This document shows, piece after piece, positions 1 to 6,852 of a stretch of DNA of 14,798 bases; positions within the stretch are counted from its first letter, which is position 1; every line of letters begins with the position of its first letter. The stretch covers positions 1 to 14,798 of the forward strand of contig JALRCK010000018.1 of the NCBI GenBank assembly GCA_023262305.1, in the 5' to 3' direction. The notes under the pieces were generated by a model. That model did no database searches. It was not told where the DNA came from and saw only the letters and a program-made list of their open reading frames with translations. This stretch comes from Deltaproteobacteria bacterium (lineage in GTDB: Bacteria; Bdellovibrionota_C; UBA2361; OMII01). A program made the translations under genes and the position numbers.

Positions 1-968
1 AGGACGGCCAAGCCGTTCCTATCATGTACGAGCGACTCACAAAGGTATTTCGGGCGATGAAAGTTGAGTACGAGATTATTTTTGTGAACGACTCAAGCCC
101 CGATAACACCGGTGAGATAGCGACTGCGCTGGCGACCAAGGACCATCGCGTCATAGTAATCGAACACTCTCGCAACTTTGGTTCGCAGAGTGCTTTTCTG
201 AGTGGAATGCATGTGGCCTCCGGAGACGCCGTAGTGCTTATGGATGGGGACCTTCAAGACCCGCCAGAGGTGATACCTCAATTCTTCGAGAAATGGCGCC
301 ACGAGGGTTACGACGTCGTATATGGCCGACGGGTGAGGCGCGAGGCTTCAGTTTTCATGGCGCTTGCCTACAAAGCGTTCTACCGAATTTTTCGACAGAT
401 GGCCGATATTAGCGTGCCAGTGGACGCGGGAGACTTCTCCTTGATAGATCGAAAGGTCGTCAATCAAATGCTCTTACTGCCCGAGACAGACCAATTCCTT
501 CGAGGACTGCGCGCATGGGTGGGATTCAAGCAGACCGGTGTTGATTATATTCGCCCCGAGCGAATGTTCGGGGTCTCAACGAACAACCTCCGAAGGAATC
601 TTCGGTGGGCCCGCAAAGGCATATTTAGCTTCAGCTATGCCCCGCTGGAGTTCCTGCTCTTTGGGGGAGTCGCACTCATGGGTTTGGCGTGTCTAGCCAT
701 GGCGTATTCTCTCTTCGTGCGATTCTACGATCCAACCATTCCGCGAGGGTTAACAACGATCGTATCCCTCATTTTAGGGTTCGGAGGTCTTCAGCTGTTC
801 GCCACGGCTATTGTTGGCGAGTACGTGGGCAAAATACTTGAGGAGACCAAGAAACGTCCCAAGTATATCGTAAAATCAATCACGCACGGTCCCGAGAAGT
901 TAGTGACAAGCTCTGACGTAAATTCGTTCCTTCAGGAGCGAAAGAGACTCAACGAGCTTGGAACCTAG
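1..968 (+). CDS. Polyprenyl-phosphate glycosyltransferase, GT2 family (GtrB/DPM1-like), 5' partial
   Basis: This is a GT2 enzyme that moves a sugar from a nucleotide-sugar onto a polyprenyl phosphate at the inner face of the cytoplasmic membrane. Numbering from the ATG at 24, I see the N-D-S-S-P-D-N-T nucleotide-binding turn (residues 22-29), the metal-binding D74-G-D76 followed by L-Q-D-P-P, and two C-terminal membrane helices (about 207-232 and 242-266). The segment after the second helix, with G-E-Y-V-G and R-P-K-Y, is typical of bacterial GtrB/ArnC-like proteins. The reading frame stays open upstream of the ATG to position 3 and encodes D-G-Q-A-V-P-I. The family's first strand (a V-x-P-x-Y-N-E type sequence) is missing, so the true start lies left of the window and the ATG at 24 is internal. 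It ends with TAG at 966-968 and converges on the next gene over 51 bp. The family is clear; the sugar is unknown. Confidence 0.93.
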   Translation, partial: DGQAVPIMYERLTKVFRAMKVEYEIIFVNDSSPDNTGEIATALATKDHRVIVIEHSRNFGSQSAFLSGMHVASGDAVVLMDGDLQDPPEVIPQFFEKWRHEGYDVVYGRRVRREASVFMALAYKAFYRIFRQMADISVPVDAGDFSLIDRKVVNQMLLLPETDQFLRGLRAWVGFKQTGVDYIRPERMFGVSTNNLRRNLRWARKGIFSFSYAPLEFLLFGGVALMGLACLAMAYSLFVRFYDPTIPRGLTTIVSLILGFGGLQLFATAIVGEYVGKILEETKKRPKYIVKSITHGPEKLVTSSDVNSFLQERKRLNELGT

Positions 969-1019
969 CGACCGTCATCAGCTCACTCTCTAGAGGCGAT
1001 GGACTTGGAGATTCCGCTC

Positions 1020-2987
1020 TTATCGCTTCGTGACCTCAAGAAGGTCCCAGCCCAACTTTTTACCCTCAGGGAACGGCACGGGCTTTATTTCCAGGATGTC
1101 TTTCATTTTTTCGAAGGTGTAAGGAACCCCCGGACAGATCCGATCTTGGCACAGCACATACGAGCGCGGAACTCTATCAACCATCCGCTGCGCGTAGACC
1201 CGGAGCCGATCTTCACGGAGCAACGCGAAATGCAAGAGTGGGCTTATTGGTAGGGCGTGCCCCTTTGAGCCCAGCTCCGCGCTCTGCGCGAAAAGGGCTC
1301 GGTCATGAATTACGGTGAAAGCAGAGCTGTCAACGGCCTCGCGAGCGGCCTTCGCTACGCCAGGTGGCATAGGATCGAACTGTAGCGGTATGTACATACG
1401 ATACGCCATCCATCGATCAGTTATCCGGTTAGGGTTATTTCCGATGTGATAGTAGGCGATGAAAAATCCGAGGGTGAGAGCCCCAACGGTAAGCACGACT
1501 AACTTTTGCAGATTGCGGATGCTGATCAGGGAAGGCAAATTGACGGCGGCGAGGGCCGTGAGAGCCCACGGAATTACGTTGTGCACATTACGATAATTAC
1601 TTCGAGCCACGAAGTAGGTAGAGATACACATCACGTACACGAGGATCATCGCCCCCTGAGCTGAGTGTTCGCCCCCTTCTCTCCATCGCGACCGCGCAAT
1701 CAAGTACGAGATAGATATGAGGAACGCGAACAGAGCGGTCCACAGATCAGCCTCAATCGGCAAAGTCCCTGAGAAGGTGGCGTACGCTTCCGCGTACTCA
1801 TAGAAGGCGTAGAAATCGATACCGTGAGGAAGGGTGAGCGAGTAACCAGCCAGAAAGGTTCCGATCAAGCCTGCCGCGACAATGCAAATTTTAACGGGAG
1901 GAGAGACAAAAAATGAGAGTCGAGGCTTACGCGCGAGCGTGAGAAACATGTAAGCCCCGATCGGGGCCCCAATATAGAGGCAGCTCTCCGGACTCCAGAG
2001 CGCCGCTATCATGATCAGCGTCCCAGATATGAGAAACCATACCCCAGTCGGACACCGCACCGCTTTATCAAACGCGAGGAGGGCAGCTATGGATGGAAAG
2101 AAACGGAAAGCCGAGGATGAAGGAACATAGGCTGGCCCCGAGTACATCTCTATCCATCCTGGCAAACAGAGATGAAACGTTGACGCCAGCGCCGCGGAGA
2201 CAAAAGTCGAGAGCTTGAGCCGAAACCTGAAGAAAGAAAAGGTTACAATCACCGCTAAGGCCTCAAGAAAAACCAGGAGATGGCACATGGCGAGCTCTGG
2301 CTCCAGCCCTGTTATGCGGCTGAGCGTCGCGACAGAGAAAATATTAAGGAATCCGTATTGACTTGGGGCATCCCACAAGAGGTGTCCACCCTCAAGTACG
2401 GTGTACACGGGCCCAAGGAAGAAACTCCAGTGATGCGTGTCTTTGTAACTTGCTAAGACCATCAACCAGAACGCGTATCCCACGACGACCAGGGCCGCAG
2501 GCACCTCTATGACCTCGATAGGTTTAAATCGTGACAATCGAGCGAGCACCGCCTGCAGTGACAAAATGCCAACGAGAGCGAGGATGCCCACTTTGGGGTC
2601 CGGATTCGAGACCAGAAAAGCCACGCAGCCACATACCGCCGAGATCAGGGGAAAAACCCATTTTCCACATACATCTGACCACCATCGGTCCCCGGCCGAC
2701 TCCGTGCTCCCTCTAAAGACGCGACAGAATCCCACCGAAAGCCAGAATGAAATCTCAGAGACAACCAACAATGAGATGAAAAAAGCTCGATCTCGCTCCT
2801 CGCCGTTGCCGAACTTTTGCGTGGAGTAATAGAAGGACATCGCGGCCATCGCCGCTACGCATATGGTGTATACAAGGATTTGACCCTGAGAGCAGAGGGA
2901 TTTGAAGCCAACCCACGGTCGCCTCATGAGCTGAGTCTCCGGCTCCTGGCTATCTGGACGGGACATATGCCGCTCCGGTCGATTCAT
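1020..2987 (-). CDS. Large multi-pass membrane protein, probable GT-C-type glycosyltransferase
   Basis: This 655-residue protein has roughly a dozen hydrophobic segments up to about residue 518, then a hydrophilic tail of about 130 residues (from about 525). A loop after the first set of helices carries G-G-H-L-L-W-D206-A-P-S-Q-Y-G. Such an acidic residue followed by S-Q-Y-G is seen in membrane proteins of polysaccharide clusters related to GT39/PMT-type (GT-C) transferases, which use polyprenyl-phosphate sugars outside the membrane. Both the catalytic role of D206 and the function are inference. The tail has a Cys-x4-Cys pair (C-Q-D-R-I-C) and no family I recognise. The ATG at 2987 has no visible Shine-Dalgarno. 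The ATG at 2966 (residue 8) has GGAG six bases upstream and is the better start; residue 22 is also possible. A TATAAG at 3012-3017 could be a -10 box but lacks a good -35. It lies 177 bp downstream of the 473-residue gene on the same strand. Confidence 0.72.
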   Translation of the reverse strand: MNRPERHMSRPDSQEPETQLMRRPWVGFKSLCSQGQILVYTICVAAMAAMSFYYSTQKFGNGEERDRAFFISLLVVSEISFWLSVGFCRVFRGSTESAGDRWWSDVCGKWVFPLISAVCGCVAFLVSNPDPKVGILALVGILSLQAVLARLSRFKPIEVIEVPAALVVVGYAFWLMVLASYKDTHHWSFFLGPVYTVLEGGHLLWDAPSQYGFLNIFSVATLSRITGLEPELAMCHLLVFLEALAVIVTFSFFRFRLKLSTFVSAALASTFHLCLPGWIEMYSGPAYVPSSSAFRFFPSIAALLAFDKAVRCPTGVWFLISGTLIMIAALWSPESCLYIGAPIGAYMFLTLARKPRLSFFVSPPVKICIVAAGLIGTFLAGYSLTLPHGIDFYAFYEYAEAYATFSGTLPIEADLWTALFAFLISISYLIARSRWREGGEHSAQGAMILVYVMCISTYFVARSNYRNVHNVIPWALTALAAVNLPSLISIRNLQKLVVLTVGALTLGFFIAYYHIGNNPNRITDRWMAYRMYIPLQFDPMPPGVAKAAREAVDSSAFTVIHDRALFAQSAELGSKGHALPISPLLHFALLREDRLRVYAQRMVDRVPRSYVLCQDRICPGVPYTFEKMKDILEIKPVPFPEGKKLGWDLLEVTKR

Positions 2988-3108
2988 GGCAGGACATCAA
3001 TAAAGAAAGATCTTATACCACTACCCTACTTACACCCGAAGGGTTACCAACCGCCAGATCCTTAATGAACACCCAGCCAAGGCGGGGCTGAGAGACTATT
3101 CCTCGTGA

Positions 3109-3128
3109 CTTCTGGAGCCACCCAGAAG
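3109..3128. repeat. Perfect 7-bp inverted repeat between two minus-strand genes
   Basis: CTTCTGG (3109-3115) and CCAGAAG (3122-3128) form a perfect 7-bp stem with a 6-base loop. It lies 37 bp downstream of the stop of the 473-residue gene and about 120 bp upstream of the next start. Neither strand has a T-run after the stem, so it is not a classic intrinsic terminator. It could be an mRNA 3'-end hairpin, a weak attenuator, or a protein-binding dyad for the downstream gene. Confidence 0.4.
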
Positions 3129-3164
3129 GGACGCGCCACGGATGCCCTAAAGAAACGTTGCCTG

Positions 3165-4586
3165 TCACTTCAAACCGAAAGCTCGCATACTGTCGCTATC
3201 CCATATATCTGTTTGATAGAGGTAGTGCAGGATAACCACGAGCGCTCCTCCTAAAAAGCAACCGTACCAAACGCGGCTAGAGAATTGATTCCTCAGTAAA
3301 CACGAGAGTCCGATCACAAACAGGGTCGGAACTACCGGATAGATATACCGGGTCTCGGGGTGAAAATTAAGCTGAATAGCGAGGTAGAGCAGAGGGAGAA
3401 GCAGGTAAACCTGCTGATCAAACCCCCTTCTCCTTAAGAAGGAGAAAAAAAGAACAAAAGAGGCAAAGACTCCCACATACCCCACAATAGAGAAAGAACG
3501 CACCATCCAAAAAGTCTCTGGGGTAGTCCGCGTGACGGCGTGAATATTGAGGTGGCGGTTGTCAAATATGCCGATGGCGCGTTTTATAAAATGGGCCGGG
3601 AGATTTTTAATATTTCGGGCGTAGCACGAGAGCATCGCGCGCACCGCTCGTTCGTTGGGGACATCGCACCCCACCAAGGAGCGATCCTCCGTGTAGCCCC
3701 ACCGGAACATCCCGTCCTCCTTGATGATCGCCCACATTCGCGCATGTTTGATTGTATAGTTGAAGGACTCAGCCATCCAACTCTTGGCCTCCGAGGATGG
3801 GCTGATGCAAAGCTCGTGGTGACTTCTGTAACAATTCGAGACGAGGTGAACATACGAGGGAGTCAGTCCACAGAGAAAAAAACACGAGAAAGCCGCAGCC
3901 CTTCGAAATCCCGCCAACACACTCCCCTGCCGTCGATACCATCCCCAAAACACCCCTAGGGCTACAAGAGCAGACACCGAGAAAGCAAAAACCTGGAGGG
4001 ACAACCTCAGGGACACAGCCAAGCCCACTAGAAACCCAAAGGCGAGGCTCTTCACTGGAAGACGTCGCCCATCACTCAGAAGGAAGATAGCGACACCGAA
4101 GACGCATGAAATAATGGAGGTGGCTAGACTGTCAGTTAACACCTGTCCCGACATTCCAACTAATGTGGGATGCGCGATGAGTAGCGCGAAGGCTATCAGC
4201 GGCACTTTCAGACCGGCTCGGAGGATCGCGTATGCCAAAAAAATGCTACTTATGACGTGCAAAAGAAACTGGACGGAGAGAGCTGGAATGACAAAGTCAC
4301 AAACTCCTTGAAAAGCGTATCTGAACAGAGACAGATAAAACGGATAGCCAAACACTTTTATTGAGGAATGGTGCCATACATAACCCGGGGCGCCATTCGA
4401 TACACCCAGGTACACTGAGGCGTCGCAGCACGTGAGTCCACGGTTGGCCGGGGGAAGCGACAGACTCACCATGAAGTAGGCGACTCCTCCCAAAATCCCC
4501 AAGACGATAAAAGCAGGTAGTCGCGGCGAGTTAGCTTTTAAAAACTGAATGAACGATGTCGCAGAGGAGTCGCGAGGAGAATTCAT
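3165..4586 (-). CDS. GT39/PMT-like membrane glycosyltransferase (GT-C fold)
   Basis: This 473-residue multi-pass membrane protein is likely to transfer a sugar from a polyprenyl-phosphate donor on the periplasmic side. The first helix (about 26-44) is followed by a loop with C53-C54-D55-A-S-V-Y, which matches the position of the catalytic acidic residue in the first outer loop of GT39/ArnT/PMT enzymes. About twenty residues later comes G-Y-P-F-Y, a common GT39 element. Near the C-terminus H409-P-E-T-R413-Y-I-Y-P-V-V-P precedes a helix; this R-Y-x-x-P type motif recurs in GT39-like proteins. A Cys-rich periplasmic segment (S-N-C-Y through G-C-D-V) lies mid-protein. The ATG at 4586 has an in-frame TAG four codons upstream (4596-4598), so the start cannot be much earlier, yet no Shine-Dalgarno precedes it. 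It is divergent from the acyltransferase and may use sugar made by the GtrB-like enzyme at 1-968. The fold is likely; substrate and acceptor are unknown. Confidence 0.75.
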   Translation of the reverse strand: MNSPRDSSATSFIQFLKANSPRLPAFIVLGILGGVAYFMVSLSLPPANRGLTCCDASVYLGVSNGAPGYVWHHSSIKVFGYPFYLSLFRYAFQGVCDFVIPALSVQFLLHVISSIFLAYAILRAGLKVPLIAFALLIAHPTLVGMSGQVLTDSLATSIISCVFGVAIFLLSDGRRLPVKSLAFGFLVGLAVSLRLSLQVFAFSVSALVALGVFWGWYRRQGSVLAGFRRAAAFSCFFLCGLTPSYVHLVSNCYRSHHELCISPSSEAKSWMAESFNYTIKHARMWAIIKEDGMFRWGYTEDRSLVGCDVPNERAVRAMLSCYARNIKNLPAHFIKRAIGIFDNRHLNIHAVTRTTPETFWMVRSFSIVGYVGVFASFVLFFSFLRRRGFDQQVYLLLPLLYLAIQLNFHPETRYIYPVVPTLFVIGLSCLLRNQFSSRVWYGCFLGGALVVILHYLYQTDIWDSDSMRAFGLK

Positions 4587-4608
4587 GCCGGAATGCTAAC
4601 ACCCGCCC

Positions 4609-4640
4609 CTACCCCTCGCAATTCATGGTATTTACCTCCT
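4609..4640 (-). promoter_or_regulatory. Possible five-codon leader ORF with strong Shine-Dalgarno
   Basis: On the minus strand AGGAGGT (4634-4640) stands seven bases before an ATG (4624-4626). That ATG opens an ORF reading M-N-C-E-G and ending in TAG at 4609-4611. It is out of frame with the 473-residue gene, whose ATG follows 22 bases after the TAG. The best ribosome-binding site in this leader therefore serves a five-codon ORF and not the gene itself. Translation-coupled initiation is one explanation. Chance is another, since purine-rich stretches are common. Confidence 0.3.
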
Positions 4641-4674
4641 GCCGCGCGGAGAAAAATAGGGTAGCGTGTTCGTG

Positions 4675-4703
4675 TTGACACCCCCAGGATCACTTGCTTA
4701 GAT
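4675..4703 (+). promoter_or_regulatory. Candidate sigma-70 promoter for the acyltransferase
   Basis: A perfect TTGACA -35 (4675-4680) is followed, after a 17-base spacer, by TTAGAT (4698-4703), which matches the -10 consensus at only three of six positions. Initiation near 4710 would leave about 16 bases before the ATG at 4726, or about 80 to 100 before the ATGs at 4789 and 4807. The spacing is ideal but the -10 is poor. Confidence 0.35.
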
Positions 4704-4725
4704 CAGGGTTCCGGGGACCCTCCTC

Positions 4726-6786
4726 ATGGATCCACATGTCGCTCTTAGAAAGAGCGAGGGTGAAGGTGCCAAGCAGAATCCGATCGTCATGATTAATTTT
4801 CATCGCATGCCCCCCTCCCAGCACCTCTCTGCCCCACAAAAGGCGGTTGGATACCGCCCTGACATCGATGGATTGCGGGCCATCGCGGTCATGCTCGTGG
4901 TTATTTTTCACGCTTTTCCGAACCTGCTGCCAGGTGGGTACGTTGGGGTCGATGTCTTCTTCGTGATCTCTGGTTTTCTCATATCAAACATAATTTTTGG
5001 GGCTCTCAACTCTAACACATTCAGCATCGGCGAATTCTACGCGCGGCGAGTTAAAAGAATATTCCCCGCTTTGAGCGTAGTTCTCATAAGTGCGCTCATC
5101 GCGGGCTGGTTCACACTGCTTGCCGATGAGTACATGCAGCTTGGGAAACACGTCGCGGGCGGAACGGCGTTCATCTCCAATTTTATATTGCTCAGCGAGC
5201 TAGGATACTTCGACACGGCCTCTGAAACGAAGCCTTTGCTACACCTATGGTCCTTGGGAATTGAGGAGCAGTTCTACATCTTCTATCCGCTTGCTCTGTG
5301 GGCGGTCACTCGTTGGAGGATTGGGATCTTCGGTCTCATCGCTGGTTTGGCGGCGTTGTCCTTCCTAGCGAACCTCCTTTTTATTGGCTCCCACCGCGAT
5401 TACGTGTTCTACCTCCCGTTTACCCGTATGTGGGAACTCTTGCTGGGGGCCGCGCTGGCGTATGGAAGCAATCCAGCCTCTTCGACCCCGACACCATGGC
5501 GAGCCCTAGCCCCTTGGGTTGGAATATGTTGCGTCATAGGATCGGCTTGTCTCCTTGACGGCAAGAGCTCCTTTCCAGGACTGAACGCGGTTGTTCCAGT
5601 TGGAGGCACTGCCCTGGTCATTTGGGCCGGACAGCACGCGTCACTCAACAGACTCGTCTTGAGCCGTACATTACTCGTGAGTATTGGCCTCGTGAGCTAT
5701 CCACTTTATTTGTGGCACTGGCCACTACTCTCGTTTGGTCGAATTTTGGGGCACACATCTCACCTTGAGCGCGCGTGCTCGGTAGTGGCGAGCCTTATCC
5801 TCGCCATCCTCACGTATACCCTCGTTGAGCGGCGAGTGCGCTTTCGGCCTCGGGGCAAGGGAACCGTTTTGATTCTAGTTTCCGTTATGTCGATCATCGG
5901 AGGTTGTGGCTTGACCATCTATCGATTCGAGGGCTTCAAAAGCAGGGACGCTCACCGGAAATATGGGGTGAATCCCGACCAGCTCTCGATCAAACCCGCC
6001 GAAGCGCCAAACTATGGATGTCCGGAGGAGATCAAGAGCTCCGAGGCAAACTTGGGGTACTGTCGAACTTCAAGCAAGTCACCACCGACTATGGCGCTTC
6101 TCGGCGATAGTCACGCAGATGACAAGTATCACGGGCTAGCGAAGTTAGATCCGACTCACACATGGATTCTCCTTGGCAACAATAGCTGCCCACCACTGCA
6201 AGGGATTGATGTTGAAACAGATCACGCCAAATGCAAGGAAAGGATTGATGCCGCTTTGAAATACCTGTGCGAGAGCCCCACCATTACGACGGTTGTGGTG
6301 TCATTTTTCCAGTCAGCCGTGCTCGATACCCCTTTTGCGGCCGAGCATGTCTCGCTCAATCGAGGGCCCCACAAAACTATTTTAAGGAGCCCCCTCCATC
6401 CCGACTATACCAAGCAGCAAGCTTTTGAGGAGGGATTGGCGGCCACCGTGAGGACGTTGCAAGAATCAGGAAAGAAGGTTGTGCTCCTCATCGATGTTCC
6501 GGAGCTCTCTTTCATTCCGCGGGATTGTATCCGAGAACCCTCCTCATGCGCCCTCCCGATCGAAACCATTGAGGAGCGCCAGAGAGTTTTTCGAAAAATT
6601 ATCGCGGATATCAAAGCTCGCTATCCTACGGTGCTGGTGTATGACCCACTACCGCTCCTCTCTCGCCGTGGACGATGTCTATACGCTTATGGAGGGAACC
6701 TCATCTATCGAGATTCGCATCACGTAAGTGAGTGGGGCAGTGAGTATCTGGCAGAAGATCTCCTACAGTGGCTCAGCGCACATTAA
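4726..6786 (+). CDS. OafA/YrhL-type O-acyltransferase with C-terminal SGNH domain
   Basis: This membrane enzyme probably O-acylates (most often acetylates) a surface polysaccharide. The N-terminal acyltransferase-3 domain starts at G42-Y-R-P-D-I-D-G-L. It carries the R51-x10-H62 motif known from OafA, then G-Y-V-G-V-D-V-F-F-V-I-S-G-F-L-I, R-R-V-K-R-I-F-P-A and W-S-L-G-I-E-E-Q-F-Y. About ten or eleven helices run to about residue 405. The C-terminal SGNH domain has G460-D461-S462-H463 (nucleophile S462) and D663-S-H-H666 (block V Asp/His), so its triad looks intact. The 686-residue length is normal for the fused subfamily. The start is uncertain: ATGs at 4726, 4789 (residue 22) and 4807 (residue 28) all precede the domain and none has a strong Shine-Dalgarno. 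The later two give an N-terminus closer to the family norm. It is divergent from the GT39-like gene and convergent with the efflux operon. The acyl group and acceptor are inferred only from family and context. Confidence 0.93.
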   Translation: MDPHVALRKSEGEGAKQNPIVMINFHRMPPSQHLSAPQKAVGYRPDIDGLRAIAVMLVVIFHAFPNLLPGGYVGVDVFFVISGFLISNIIFGALNSNTFSIGEFYARRVKRIFPALSVVLISALIAGWFTLLADEYMQLGKHVAGGTAFISNFILLSELGYFDTASETKPLLHLWSLGIEEQFYIFYPLALWAVTRWRIGIFGLIAGLAALSFLANLLFIGSHRDYVFYLPFTRMWELLLGAALAYGSNPASSTPTPWRALAPWVGICCVIGSACLLDGKSSFPGLNAVVPVGGTALVIWAGQHASLNRLVLSRTLLVSIGLVSYPLYLWHWPLLSFGRILGHTSHLERACSVVASLILAILTYTLVERRVRFRPRGKGTVLILVSVMSIIGGCGLTIYRFEGFKSRDAHRKYGVNPDQLSIKPAEAPNYGCPEEIKSSEANLGYCRTSSKSPPTMALLGDSHADDKYHGLAKLDPTHTWILLGNNSCPPLQGIDVETDHAKCKERIDAALKYLCESPTITTVVVSFFQSAVLDTPFAAEHVSLNRGPHKTILRSPLHPDYTKQQAFEEGLAATVRTLQESGKKVVLLIDVPELSFIPRDCIREPSSCALPIETIEERQRVFRKIIADIKARYPTVLVYDPLPLLSRRGRCLYAYGGNLIYRDSHHVSEWGSEYLAEDLLQWLSAH

Positions 6787-6807
6787 GAGCTCCGCAAGAA
6801 TCTAAGT

Positions 6808-6837
6808 GCCCCTCGCAAACAGCTACCCTTGCGGGGC
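6808..6837. terminator. Bidirectional hairpin between convergent genes
   Basis: GCCCC (6808-6812) pairs with GGGGC (6833-6837), and after a two-base bulge GCAA (6815-6818) pairs with TTGC (6829-6832), leaving a ten-base loop. It sits in the 66-bp gap between the stops of the acyltransferase (+) and the outer-membrane factor (-), where a shared terminator is expected. No long T-run follows on either strand, so it may be a weak or Rho-assisted terminator. Confidence 0.5.
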
Positions 6838-6852
6838 ATGTTCCCAATCCCC

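Noticed and set aside
999..1253. Plus-strand ORF of 84 codons downstream of the GT2 gene
   Set aside because: It lies almost wholly antisense to the 3' end of the 655-residue membrane gene, has no good ribosome-binding site and resembles no family.
3540..3959. Plus-strand ORF of 139 codons within the GT39-like gene
   Set aside because: It is antisense to a gene with clear family motifs and membrane segments, and shows no signal of its own.
4587..4626. Frameshifted N-terminal extension of the GT39-like gene beginning at ATG 4626
   Set aside because: An in-frame TAG at 4596-4598 separates any such extension from the gene even if one base were added or removed in the G-runs.
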